Below are positions 33,243 through 45,099 of a stretch of DNA of 64,000 nucleotides, piece by piece. Within the stretch, counting starts at the first letter, position 1. Every line of letters begins with the position of its first letter. The stretch covers positions 1,178,001 to 1,242,000 of the forward strand of contig CAUEEP010000743.1 in the NCBI GenBank assembly GCA_958450365.1, written 5' to 3'. Made by a program: the position numbers and the translations under genes. The notes under the pieces are model-generated. The model worked only from the letters and a program-made list of their open reading frames with translations, was not told the origin of the DNA and did not search any database. This DNA comes from Mesorhabditis belari (Eukaryota; Nematoda; Chromadorea; Rhabditida; Rhabditidae).

Positions 33243-33984
33243 CAAAAACTCGAAACTGGAAATGTTTCTATAAAATGATTAAAAAAAAGGAGCAAAGAGA
33301 ACAAAAAAATGATGATTTTCTGGTGAGAAATCGCTGCCGATTTGGGGGTTACAATGCGTATTTGTATGCAGGCAACATGGCCTCTCAACTCTGACTTCAA
33401 GATAAGCGTGCAGATACAGTAGAAAAGAAAAGAAAAAAAAAAGATTGTTTCTCGGAGACTCCTCCCCCTTGAAGATTTTTGGCGTACATGTTGGAATGGG
33501 GTTGCCCTATAGGCTGTAGCTGTAGCTGTAGCCACGTGTGACGTCTCCTTTTACCCATTACACTTTGCTCCATTACCCTTTTTCTCACCAAAAACTTGCA
33601 TGTAGGTCCTCTCCGGATATTGTCAAATTTTTCAACTAATCACTACTGACTTCTACTTTTTAACTCTTAAAAAAAAGTACAGATCGAACAAAAACTTATC
33701 AAAGCTGGATGTCTGATCAGGTTTTTAAAATGCATTCTGGAAAAATAGTAGTAAAACTTCTGAATCAGTTTCTGAAGCAGCTTCTGAAGCAGCTTCTGAA
33801 GCTTTCTCTCTTAAAAATGAATGGCTCAAAAACTAAAGCTCAAGTTATAGTTTTACTTTCAATCTTTTTCCTTGCGTAGTTAATGGTCAAAGGAAAATTC
33901 TAGAAGAAGTATTACTAGGATTCTTCTTCTATTAACGCCATCAACATTTCTGAATTCACGATAATTTCTACTTTTCAAAAATCC

Positions 33985-34074
33985 TTAAAACCGCAAATCT
34001 CTTCGAAGCCACTCGTCGCCAACTCTCTGAGCGATTCCAGCAGCTTCTAGCTCTAAGAGGAATTGGTGTACCTG
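33985..34074 (-). CDS. Possible terminal exon (unassigned)
   Basis: On the minus strand, after a good TTTTTCAG acceptor, an open frame reads VHQFLLELEAAGIAQRVGDE and continues to WLRRDLRF and TAA (complement of 33985-33987). It looks like a real protein end. It could be an alternative last exon of the membrane-protein gene ending at 35380, or a relic. No upstream exon could be joined with confidence. Confidence 0.35.
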   Translation of the reverse strand, partial: QVHQFLLELEAAGIAQRVGDEWLRRDLRF

Positions 34075-35026
34075 AAAAATCAATCTAAATCTAAAGCAAA
34101 GCAAAGCAATCTAATCTATTATAGAATCCTAGCAATTTCCCAGAGCTAAGCTCATTTTCTTTTATCAATGATGCTCGTTTTTTGGTGTGCCGAGTTTTGA
34201 CGGTTCTCTTGAAAATTATGACTCTTCGTTTACAATCATTTACGGATGGGCTCAGCCGCTCTCTGTCTCCCCCAGAAACACGTGAATTCCCAGCCTTTCT
34301 TTCCCCTTCCCAAATCGACTCTTTAAAACCAGGCAACGATCGATACTGTTAAATTTAAAAAACTATAGTGCAACTTGTTGACTGACTTAAAGCTTAAAGC
34401 TTAAAGCTTAAAATGTTCTTCAAAAGTAAGGCAATGAAGTAATCGTTAAGTGATCGTAAACACTATCACTCCTGCTAACAAACCAATCGATTTTCTTTGG
34501 TCATCAAAAGTGAAAGCAAATTATCATCAGTGAAAGTCATTCAAAGATCAGAGCTCATTTTCAAGTCTCCCCATATCGACACTCTGGTGTTGCTCTTCTT
34601 ATCTCGTTCCACCGCTTTTTTGAACTCAAGAAAAAAAAATAACTTAACAATTACTGTAGGAATGAGAATTGAGCAGAGAATTGCAGAAAACAAAATACAA
34701 ATAAATCAAAAAAGCTCATGAATATGATTTCAATGAGATTTTCTGACGTGTTTCTTTTCAAATATTCAAATTTCTAGCATGTAAAGAAAAGAAGAAAAAG
34801 AAAAAGTCATTAAAAATTGTCTCTTGTGATGCTTAGAAGAAATTTTGGCTTAAACTGGCTTAAACTGGCTTAAACTCTTGAAGAGAAGAAGACTTTTCTT
34901 TCGATTCGATTCGATTCCATCACATTTCTATTTTTTTTCGGTTTACTTTTCGGTCATACTTTCCAGATTTCTCATATCACTTTTCTCTGCATTTCAGTCA
35001 CCGGAAAACTCGTGTTTTTGTGCAAA

Positions 35027-35188
35027 ATGCAATTTTACAAGCTTTATAAGAAAGAGAGAGAGAGATCCGGAAAAGATACCAGAAAAGCAAATGAAAGGCC
35101 CGTACATGGACGAGTGACCTCATCAAATGCAACTCCGGGTACAAAGTCTTTCCTCTCGTTTTTGAAAAAGGTGCGATTATCGGGGTAA
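35027..35188 (+). CDS. Small plus-strand ORF, 53 residues, doubtful
   Basis: ATG at 35027 opens MQFYKLYKKERERSGKDTRK and ends with TAA at 35186-35188. An acceptor TTTCAG lies about 30 nt upstream. The opposite strand is also open through the same stretch, so at most one reading is likely to be real. No domain is seen. It may be noise. Confidence 0.2.
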   Translation: MQFYKLYKKERERSGKDTRKANERPVHGRVTSSNATPGTKSFLSFLKKVRLSG

Positions 35189-35379
35189 AAAATTTTCAGC
35201 CGTTTTACAAGGACCCATTGTAAATTTGCACTCTCTCTCTCTCTCTTTTTACTTCTGTTTGCCATTTCTTGAAATGTACATGAAATATTGATGAGTCTTT
35301 GGGAAAAGGGGAAATTTTCGAATCAAAACCGTTCTAGCTCGTGAAATTTATTCTCTCAAAGCGCAATGTGTCGACAAAA

Positions 35380-38300
35380 TTATAGCTGTGAGCAATTGGT
35401 TGAATTGGGTGAAGTGGAGGACGCGCTTTCGGATTGATCGATGAAACGAATCGACGTCACAACTAATAGTAGCACCAATGATCCGCACAACGCGATCTCG
35501 CTCCCGTATAGCAAACAAATACTGAAATCTTAGATCTTAGATCTTTTTAATCTTAGATCTTTTTAAAGTAACTCTTTAAAGAGTAAAGGTTTCAAAAAAA
35601 GAAAACACTACCAAATATGAGAAACGGGAAACGGTTTGGGGATTTCGGCAAGAACTTGAACGGCATGAGCAAGAGAAAGCAGCCTCGATGGTGTCAATAC
35701 GTGAGTCAGAATCGTCAACAGCGAGGTACTAAAAGGGTGGATTAAATGGATTTCAATATTATTCCTCACAATGTCAATAGAAGAGCCACGGGGAAAAGCC
35801 TGGGCGAATGCACCGAAACGCACAAGAGCGTGCACCACGAAGCGCTCACCACGTACGCTGAATTGAAAGTGAAAAGTTGAAAATGGAAATCGATTACACA
35901 ATTACATCATGTAATTAAAGGACATCATGTGAATTTTTCAAAAATATTAAACAATCCTTACCTCCGACAACTGCTTCATTGAGTCCAAACGCAAAGAGTG
36001 CGCCGGGATTGACCACCGGTGATTCGGGCCTGGAAATCTACTCAATTTACATGATACTAGAAAAAAAATTGAACTAGATAATAGAATTTAGAATAATTTC
36101 GAATGTTCGAAGTACAAAACCGACCAATCTTCAATATTGGAAAGGCTTCGAGAAGCTGCATAAGCGGACAACGAGACGGAGATCGCAGCCAACACAGCTG
36201 TCAACAAAGCGACAAGTACAGCACCCAGTGAAGGACCTGAGCAAAGTAATTTTAAAGTTTAAAGTAACCTGAGCAAAAAGAATGGCAATTTGTTTCCTTT
36301 TTATCAGAGAAAATCAAAATCCATCAAACCTTCTCGGCACTGTTTCATCGGGAATGCTTGCACGGCAGCGAAGCTCATCGTGATTGTCGGCAGATATAAC
36401 ACCTGAGCATACGTGAGACACGCAATTGCCACATAAATAAAGTACTCAGTGCTAAAATGAGGCCAGTTACAAAATTAAGCCTTATAACCTTTCATAGAGT
36501 CGATTCAGCTGAATAAAGTTGATGTTGAGCTCAATGGCGGCGTTCGTGAGAGCGCTCATCCATAAATCGATCGACAACAAAGTAAGCACAATGTGACCAA
36601 TCTAGAAATACTCTCAAAACGGTAAAAATACTTTTTCTTTAGATCTTTTCGTTATAGTTATCGGACATTTGATACGCGCCCTGCCCCCTTTTACCATTGG
36701 CAACTCTAACTTTGAGCTCAAATATCTTGATGTTGGACTGTCGAATTAAAATCTTCTTGGTATCATTAGATGCGCCAAGTCTTTCTCTGTCGATTGGTAT
36801 AAAAACTATTTAAATTGAACAGCTCAAGACCAAGAAATTTGAGCTTTAAGTTGGATTGCCAATGGGAAATCATGGAGTGCAATACTCCATTATTTGCAAT
36901 CAAATGATAGAGTACAATACTCGATCAACCTTCAATATTGGAAAACTTGCAATGTTTGCTGTATTTGTGCAAGACTTGCGTATCAAATGTCCCACAATCT
37001 TTCGTTATTCACCTGCATTCCCTTTTTTCGTTGTTGCGAGAAACCCCAAAAGCCAAGAAGAGCCGAAATGCATTGCAACAAAGCGGGCACTATTATTGCA
37101 GTACCCGTTCGAAACTAAAAAAAAATCAATATGAAATATTCAATTCAATCGATCGACAACAAAGTAAGCACAATGTGACCAAACTGGAAATACTCTCAAA
37201 ACGGTAAAAAAAATACTTTCTCTTTAGATCTTTTCGTTATAGTTACCGTATTTCTTCGAACAGAAGACCGGGTAAAGAGTATCATCGCGTACTCCTGCGT
37301 AGCAGCCCTTTCTAAAATTTCTTTTTTGCATAAAAGCTTTCAATCAAGTGCTATAGAGCTGGAAAATGACTCAAAAATACGACATGAGCTAACAGATTCT
37401 TGAGTCATTTTCCAGCTCTATAGCACTTGATTGAAAGCTTTTATGCAAAAAAGAAATTTTAAAAAGGGCTGCTACGCAGGAGTACGCGATGATACTCTTT
37501 ACCCGGTCTTCTATTCGAAGAAATACGGTATCACATTTTTTTTTCTTTACCCGAATGATTTTTGCTCCTTCTTCCGTGGTGACCGCGTAATCTTCAGGTT
37601 TATTCAAATCAAGTAGCAGATTTGAAAGGCCTTTTTCCTGAATGATAAAATATTTTCAGAAGAAAGAAATTAGCTTAACTTGAAAAAGCTCAAATGTTCG
37701 AATAAATGCAAAACCGAGAAGACCAATGGCTGAAACAAGTTGCAGTACCGGCAAAACAGCCAGCACCAGCATTCTCGAGGTAAAGCTCACGCATCCACGT
37801 CGAACATTTCTAGAATAATATCAATTTATAAGTCCACGGTAAACTAGTTTAGTAATCATAGCATTTTAAAAATCATCATAGATCAATATTGTAATAAATT
37901 CTTGAAAATGCGGCTAAATTTCATGCGTGTCAAGGGGACGGATTGACTCACCCGTCCCGAAATTGCGCACATAATGGTTTTATGTGTTGTGATGCGTTGA
38001 AGCCATTTATTTTCCCTCTATTCTATTATATTATTCTATTATATTATAAACAGTTCTATTCTATTCTATTATATTATAAACTAAAAGAATTCTTTCTTGA
38101 AACAAAAAAACCAACTTTTTTCCACTTGTCGCTTTGAAAATTGGTTGCGACGATGTTGACGGTGAACACTCGTCAAGGAAGCGAAATTCCGAGTAGATCT
38201 ACGCTTTGATTTTTTTTTTGCTTTTTACTTTGTAAAACTTACCCTTTCAATAGCCGATTCACCAAAAGTATCAAACGGGGATGGTTTATATTTCTGAAAA

Positions 38301-38879
38301 CTTTTCTCCTTTAAAGTAAACAAATTTTTTCTTTGCCTTTTTCTCTTTATTTTTCGACTCATTTTGCTGAGTTTCGTAGTTTCGTGGTTGATTTGAGGTT
38401 GGGAAACTTCTGGAAAATAATCCTTTTTGTAAGTGATTTGAGTCAACCTATTATTTGCGGGATCATATGCAGGGTTTCCATTTTCCTTGTTAAATAGATG
38501 ATTTCTTGGTTCATAGGGATGAGGAGGTATCTAAAGAGAATTTCGATGGGAAACATACAGAGTGCAGCATCATTTTTCAGAAAGGATTCTTATCTAGAAC
38601 AACAAGAAAGATGGTAGCGCGCTTGGGGGTGTTTTCTGTGCGCTCCTTCTGAGTCGTTTTAAGGATCCGAAAGTTTTTCAATCAAAAAACTTTGCGAGCT
38701 AATATAGCTGAGAATTAGATCTTTCAAATAGTCAAATCAATTAGAGCTTTCAAATAGTCAAATCAATCCAACCAAACCTGATTGTTCTCCGAAGATTTCG
38801 GAGCAATATGATTGAAACTATAATAATCGCGGCTCGTCTCGGAGTCGTGAGGAGGAGCTCGCAGTTCACGGCCACGCAT
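35380..38879 (-). CDS. Multi-pass membrane protein, family not recognised
   Basis: Proposed start ATG is the complement of 38877-38879 (MRGRELRAPPHDSETSRDYY). A hydrophilic N-terminus of about 150 residues follows, including IPPHPYEPRNHLFNKENGN and a basic patch (RKIKRKRQRK). After it come six or seven hydrophobic segments: MLVLAVLPVLQLVSAIGLLG, IGHIVLTLLSIDLWMSALTN, YFIYVAIACLTYAQVLYLP, GAVLVALLTAVLAAISVSLS, a double stretch around FPVALLLTLFTSLLTIL, and ALCGSLVLLLVVTSIRF. The stop is the complement of 35380-35382. Phases agree across the downstream exons. The part between 38225 and 37815 needs one or two short exons whose borders I could not fix. The hydrophilic front and hydrophobic rear suggest a membrane scaffold, channel-like or transporter-like protein, but I recognise no family. 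Confidence 0.65.
36565..37245. repeat. Duplicated exon-intron segment flanking an insertion
   Basis: Positions 36565-36661 and 37147-37245 share about 97 bp with only a handful of differences. They run from ATCGATCGACAACAAAGTAA through the intron to TCTTTTCGTTATAGTTA. The first copy includes the coding part of the IGHIVLTLLSID exon; the second lies upstream in the intron and is not in frame use. The 485 bp between carry another inverted pair (CATTGGCAACTCTAACTTTG and complement near 36695 and 36850). Confidence 0.85.
37244..37530. mobile_element. Near-perfect foldback MITE (family E)
   Basis: The left end TACCGTATTTCTTCGAACAG and right end CTATTCGAAGAAATACGGTA begin arms of about 135 bp that match almost perfectly, with a spacer of only about 15 bp. 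The first bases (TACCGTATTT) are the same as in family A, suggesting that both families are moved by related transposases. It lies in an intron of the membrane-protein gene. Confidence 0.9.
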
Positions 38880-38940
38880 CGAACTCTGCAATTCTGGGCT
38901 TTTAAAAAAGGCAAGAACAAATTCAAACTCAAAAAAACCA

Positions 38941-39636
38941 CAGTGGCAAGGTCACTTTTATTTTTGCTTTCCGTTTTAAATCGATTCAACCGTACCTCGA
39001 AACTTTGACGATCTTCTCTAATTATTATTTACTCTGAAAATTGAAATTCCCTTCAGGAAAGCGTTTTATGAGAGCCTCTGAAAACTACGATTACCTTAGG
39101 CGAGGAGTCTTTATGGTTTTAGATTATGAGAGTGGAATAGGGAGAATGTATTTTGAGAATTGAATTGAATTGGAGAATTGTATTTTTTCAGCTTATTCGA
39201 TCAACTTTTAAGGGAGCAAAAATGAGCAACAAGTGATGAACGGGCGAGAGGAAAGAAAAAGATGAGAAGAACCAGAAGAATCAAAAAGGGGGAAGCATTT
39301 GTGTAGAGAAGGGGAAAACGGCACTCCTCAACAATTATCAGCTCAATGCCCTAAGTGGGAAGATGGTAGTGCGGGCGAAGGAGAGCGAGATGAAGAAGAA
39401 GAAGAAGAGTTCGCTCTCCCCTTCTCAACTCTCTCCCTATTCCACTCTCATAATCAAAAACCATAAAGACTCCTCGCCTAAGGTAATCGTAGTTTTCAGA
39501 GTCTCTCATAAAACGCTTTTCTGAAGGGGATTTCACTTTTCAGAGTAAATAATAATTAGAAAAGATCGTCAAAGTTTTGAGGTACGGTTGAATCGATTTA
39601 AAACGGAAAGCAAACATAAAAGTGACCTTGCCACTG
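38941..39636. repeat. 696-bp inverted repeat upstream of the membrane-protein gene
   Basis: The left arm is about 38941-39147 and the right arm about 39431-39636. They match over CAGTGGCAAGGTCACTTTTA, GATTCAACCGTACCTCGAAA and CCTTAGGCGAGGAGTCTTTA, with only scattered differences. The spacer is about 284 bp, with a GAAGAAGAAGAAG run and a small GAGAGCGA dyad. The left arm starts about 60 bp upstream of the proposed ATG, so it probably covers the promoter and 5' leader. Confidence 0.85.
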
Positions 39637-41250
39637 AAAGCATTACACATTCGTGCATGATTTTCTACTGAGAGAGAAGAAAAAACGCGCTTGTGCCAAC
39701 AAAAGCGGCTTGAAAGAAATTTGCATACAGGAGGGCGAAAAAAGGATTAGCGATCGCAAAGTGTCACGCCTTTACCTATAAAAATAAAACCAATAAAAAG
39801 CCGTCTTTATCAAACAAAAACGGGCCGATTATAAGTTACCGTTTATGAAAAATACTTTTCCTAAAGTAAACAATGAAAAAATTATTGGGATCTTGTGACC
39901 ATCATTGTCAGGTCGATTCTCGAGGAATACTGGCAAGGACTCGGGAAAGTTTCGAAAATTCTTGAGAGACATAAAAGCTGGATATGAAACTCTGAAAGGA
40001 TATTTTCCAAAACGGATATAACCAGTCTTCCAGAGATGAAGCCTTCTTCCAGCCTTTCGTGCGTGGGGGAAGGAGGGGGATAGGTGCTCGAGATAGGGTC
40101 TGCGTTCCCCTTGTTCATCTCACCCATATTTGCATTTGAAAGAGAGCTTTCTTCGTGTTTTCCAAGCACTCCAAAAATTGACATTCCTTTCTGCTATACT
40201 CCTTTTTTTATGATTCAAACAACAAGTGCCCTTGTCTGAGTTTTCAACCATTTGATTGTTACCTTTTCGTCTTTGTGTGTTACCGAATCACTTCAAGAGT
40301 TCAATCATTTTTTTTTGTGTGGTTATTATTGTGCGTTCGCATGTCTGCAATTCAAAACCCTTGTTTATTCAATTAATCACAAATTGCATTGAAAACCTAC
40401 ACAAGGCTGCTCTGCGCGAAAATTACGGTAGTTTCTGACTGATTCAAAGTAAAGCTTTTTAAACACGCACAATTCAACCCATCAAATCTAAACAATCAAC
40501 AAAAAAAGCACACCCATAAGGAAAACAATTCACATTACTTATGATATCACAGGAAATAAATAAGAAAAGAATAAAAGTTGACACCATAATACTATTTTGG
40601 AAGAAGTGGTTAACTTTTCAAGTGAAAGGCTTTTTCTTTATCACAGAACAACAAAAGAAGGACTGAGAGAAAAACTGATCAAGTAGGAAATCTTCGAACA
40701 ATAAGAGTGAACAGTAAATCATCGCCAATAGTGTAGTCAGAGATGAGATAACAACGATAATATTATTAGGCAACAAGATATTTCTATGATGGACAGTGGA
40801 TCGAAATGCTTGTCATTTCGAATAGGGTAATTATCTTTAGTAGCACTGAATTGGATACGTTGCGTGGATAAAAAAGAACAAAAATCAGAGTGATCGAGTT
40901 GTAGAAAAAGAAAGTGCTCCTTGACAATAATTTTGCTAGCTATCAAATCCACAACCGTTGGAAACATAAAAGTAATATGTAATCATCAAAGCAAAGCAAA
41001 TAAGTTAGAGGAGTTTTTTCGAAGAGCAAACAATTTAGCATTTGCCCTATGAAACCAAAATGATGCTATTGCCGCGAAATATTTGCACAAGACAAAAAAG
41101 ATGGCAACAAGATACCCAAAAGCTGCCAAAATATTGGGATTTGGTGGTGAGTAGATTTAGATTAGATATTTTTGGGAGATGAATAGGAGCATAAAATTTT
41201 TTAGAGTAGTAGACTCTTGCAATACAAAGCAAATCAAGCATTTGAAGGGA
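39637..41250. other. Intergenic region upstream of the membrane gene and downstream of gly-5
   Basis: No gene is supported. A 100-codon minus-strand frame (39882-40184) exists but has no splice context or recognisable motif. The 3' untranslated region of the GalNAc-transferase lies at the right end. Confidence 0.55.
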
Positions 41251-44200
41251 TCATTGTCTATTGTGTTCGCGGGCTTTCTCTTCGCTGTATTCTTTGAAGC
41301 GCCACTTTTGATAAGCGTTTCCATCGTCGCAGCCGGACATCATCAAACGAGCTCCGTCTTTGGACATCTCAAGACACTTTCCTGTTACCACGTGCGTCAA
41401 ACGTGATCCCTAAATACAATGGATATTTAAGTGCAGTTAATACATGTTATGGTTACCCTATGAAGTTAGAAGCAACAAAATCTTACGTTGTGATCATATT
41501 TCCATTCCTGATTGCCTTTCATTCCGTGACATGGGAAAATCATCACCTAAAATTAAAAGAAAAGGTTTAAAATGAAAATAAAACTTACATCACTTCCAGC
41601 GTAATCAATGCAACTCTCATCACGACGAATTTCACCATCTTTTGAATACATCCAATACTGAAAAAATTTTACAAGGATACAATTTTTTGAACACCACAGC
41701 ATGCATGCATTCATAAATTTCGATAGAAGTTACCGTAAAACCCTATTTTAAGTAAAATCTTTTCGTGCATTTTTTTAGATAATATCAGCAAACAAAAGTA
41801 GTTTTTGAAAAATCTCAAATAATTCAATCAATCTCGCGATAGGGCATTGAGTGCCCTGCCACACCTGATTCCCCCCCTGTCCGTGACAAGGATAAAGACC
41901 GAGAGGCTTTTGCTCGCCCTCCTCGGCCACTCCATCCACACACTGGGAAGTATCTCCTTGATTGCGAATCTGCAAAGAAAAAGTTTAGTATTCACCTGAT
42001 TTCCGCCCTGGCCGTGACACGGATACAACCCGACTGGCTTGTTCTTATCGTGTTTGTTCACCATGCAGTCCAGACACTTTCGACCATCGCCGCCCAAGTT
42101 ACGCACCTCAAATCCGACACCACCCAGTCCAATTTTTCAAAGAAAATGTTTAACCCGGCTTAGTTTGTTATTAGAAGACAATGACATATGGTTTTTTGAA
42201 AGAAAGTCATTAGCCTTTGTACTAGTTAACGGACAATAGTTAATGAATTTGACGTGGACAGTGCCTATCTTAACGTGAAAATAATCAGTGAAACAAAACA
42301 CTTCCGCAATGCATTCTGATTAAACTTTAGATTTCCTTATTAGTGTTATAATCAGTCTTCATTGTGCTAAAAACAAAAAGTTACATGCATATTATTTACG
42401 CACAGAGAAACATACAATTTGAGGTGCGTTGGACTGGGTGTTTTATGTTTGTAACAAAAAAAGCTTTTAGGGAAGATCTTGTTTTAAAGCGAGGAGATAA
42501 CACAAACGTCCACAGACAAAAGTTGTCTCCGAGTCACTAGGCCAATTTATAAAAAAAGTTAAGTTAACTAGAAATTTAACAGGATGGGAAAAAGTTTCTC
42601 AAACTAGCTTAATTTTTAAGTTTCCCTTAGAAGTGTAAGCTTTTAACAAGATCGTGCTCGATTTTTGTTGAATCCTTTCCAAAGTATAGCATGTTTGCGT
42701 AAATGCTTACACTTCCATTCCGTCAGGGTAAGAAACAAATGCAAAAACAATACGAACCTCTCCTTTTGCAATGCTTTCACCAGGCACAAACAATTCAGGG
42801 AAAATATTGTCGAGATACCTGCAATAGAAAAACCTTGTAGTATAACAATAAAATGATTAACCATTTGAATGATTTGCATTCCAGTCGTTCACGGAGAGCT
42901 TTGCGTTGACTAATATCCCCAAAGTCACCCTATAAAAAAATAAATCTTGAAAAAATGAGTTGCTAACAAGCTGATGATTGATTCGTTCGTAGTAGTACTC
43001 TTTGTATTCGTCAAGCCAAACTTCAGCTAACCGAATAGAGTTCCGCTAAAAAGATAAACATGATCAAATGAAATACTGGCACTTTACTTTCAACACGTTA
43101 ACACCAGTTCGCCATTTGTAGGGCGATCGTTTGCGGAAGATATGACCAACATGAGAACAAGGAACGATTTCCAAGGTACCGCCACACATCCAGATCTTAA
43201 AACAAAACAAAATATTAAATACTTAAATTACCAACTAATAGTAAGTTCTCAAAAAATTTTTACCTTGAACGAAAGTTCCAGATTTTCTCCACCCCAAATA
43301 TCGAAGCCTGGATCGTAAGTACCAAGTTTCTCAAAATATCCCCGATCAATCGAAAAAAGACCGCCAGCCATAGTAGGTGATCTATAGGAAAAAAAATTGT
43401 TTTTTAAATAAAAGCAAGCCCCTAACCTGACTGGATCAATTGCTCGTCGCCCTTTGCGATCTCGCTCTGGAATGGCATGCCAGTTAAATTGAAGTCCCCA
43501 ATCGAATCCGCCAACGTTGGTGAAGTATGCTTTGCTAAAAGAATGCGGTACAATGCGAACTTTAGTACTTCACGAAGTACTAGCTTTCATAAAGACATAC
43601 AAACTAATATGTTACCTGTAATGGTATTCAAAAGTGTTATCATCAATCACATCAATTACTGGACAAACGACAATTGAGGGATCCTTCTTGATGCGAGCAA
43701 GCAGAGGCTCAATCCAACCTAAAGCCATGTACTTTGGAAAATTGGAGATTAACAAGTAGCAACGGTTATTGTTCATTGCCTTCAAGTGCTTAAACACCAT
43801 GCCTACCTTCCATGCATTCGCAATGAGAGTCCAAATAAGTAAGCACTTTGCCTTTGGCGACTGCAGCTCCTCGAAGACGAGCTCTAAAGATCAAGGAAAG
43901 TTTGTGTTTAAACTTATAATGTACCTGATCAGGCCTTCTCGTTTCTCCATCCTGAGAATCTTGACTTTCGGATATTGAGACACGTAATTTTCAAGTGGCG
44001 CTAAATACAAGAAATTAATTAATAATCGCGGGGTTTACTTTTTGTATGCTCCATATCGGAAAAATCGTCGACCAAGATGATTTCATTCAAAAACACATCA
44101 GGCGTTCGCTCCAGCACCTATAAACACAAGTTAGACCTTATTGCTACATAACAAATACCGAATGAAATGTCCTCAATAGAACACTCCATGCTTCATTATG

Positions 44201-45099
44201 AAAACAAATGATAACAGACGTATCGGGCAAATCTTCAGCGTATTTTTCGATTTTGCATCTGAATGTATAATCTATTAAACAAGTTAAACTAGCCACGTAA
44301 TTCAGCTAATAATGAACACCAACTCTTCATCGATATTCTTGGGAAGCGTTCGGTGGATTGAAATCATATCGGATGCATATTGATTGAAAGCGTTGTTCTG
44401 GAAGCCCAAATCGTACTTGGTCTTCTCTTCTTTGGACAGTTTCTAAAAACATTTTTTTAGAAGATAAAACAAACGTCATACCGTCTTGTCGACATTGACA
44501 GCATGTCCCTCTTCTCCAGCTTGGGATGAATCTCCACGCCGGTAAATGGGGTCATTTGGGTCGACAATAAAGCGCGGAGCCAACTAAAATTAAAAATTAT
44601 TCTATTGCCAGCATGCATCCACCCATTCTTTTGTCAAGATGTAACTTTTTATAACATTCACTGTGTTTAGGAGCGCTTACGTTTATCCACCATTAAGCCT
44701 AGCTACAATATGTTCCTAATGCTTCGAAGGCAAAAAGGCAATTCTAACACAAACCATCTGCCGTTGTCCGTCGTAATTTCCATGGATGTCTTGATTTGGT
44801 TTTACATCCACGTGATTGTTTTGACCAAAACGCTAAACAAAACAATTATTTGCTAGTTAAAATTTAATGCAAACCTTGTCTATATCATCAACAACCTTAA
44901 CCGGCTCGACTACCCCGGGCTCATGAGGCTAAAATCCGAATTTAAAAAATTTGTAAAAAATTTTTTAAAAAATGCATAAAATTCGTACCTTTGACTCTCG
45001 CCCATCGGATGAAGCAAAATAAATAAGCACGAAGAACCATACGGCGGGTATCAGCAATAATATTTTAACGACTAAGGATCGTCGTCGTGCCGGCAGCAT
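41251..45099 (-). CDS. gly-5: Polypeptide N-acetylgalactosaminyltransferase, GLY-5-like
   Basis: A Golgi type II membrane enzyme that starts mucin-type O-glycosylation by moving GalNAc from UDP-GalNAc to Ser or Thr. The start ATG is the complement of 45097-45099 ([12 protein letters not shown]), followed at once by a signal anchor ([17 protein letters not shown]). The catalytic domain shows [17 protein letters not shown], the DxH metal site in [25 protein letters not shown], and the Gal/GalNAc motif [14 protein letters not shown] near 43290. The ricin-type lectin domain ends with NQEWKYDHN and GNAYQKWRF. The stop TGA is the complement of 41251-41253. Two alternative lectin exons lie at 41865-41969 and 41996-42106. 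C. elegans gly-5 is known to give several isoforms, which supports the assignment. All essential motifs are intact. About 17 exons. Confidence 0.88.
41865..42106 (-). other. gly-5: Two mutually exclusive lectin exons, 26 nt apart
   Basis: The exon at 41996-42106 (111 nt) and the exon at 41865-41969 (105 nt) both start (I/V)RN.G and end [12 protein letters not shown]. Both are phase 0 at each end. Only 26 nt separate them (donor GTGAAT to acceptor CTTTGCAG), shorter than introns of this genome. Splicing one to the other should therefore be impossible, and each transcript should carry only one. Confidence 0.85.

Larger units (their letters stand above)
33243..35379. other. Region between desaturase and membrane-protein genes
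   Basis: This holds the desaturase upstream DNA and the 3' side of the membrane-protein gene. Two weak coding candidates lie inside it (33985-34074 on minus, 35027-35188 on plus). Short CTTCTGAAGCAG repeats occur near 33763-33802. Nothing else is recognised. Confidence 0.5.

Noticed and set aside
34091..34336. 81-codon minus-strand frame beginning MPGFKESIWEGE
   Set aside because: It is composition-normal but isolated, without usable splice sites to the nearby candidate exon at 33985-34074, so there is not enough support.
39882..40184. 100-codon minus-strand frame beginning MSIFGVLGKHEES
   Set aside because: No splice context, no recognisable motif, and it lies in intergenic DNA. It could be chance; RNA evidence would be needed.
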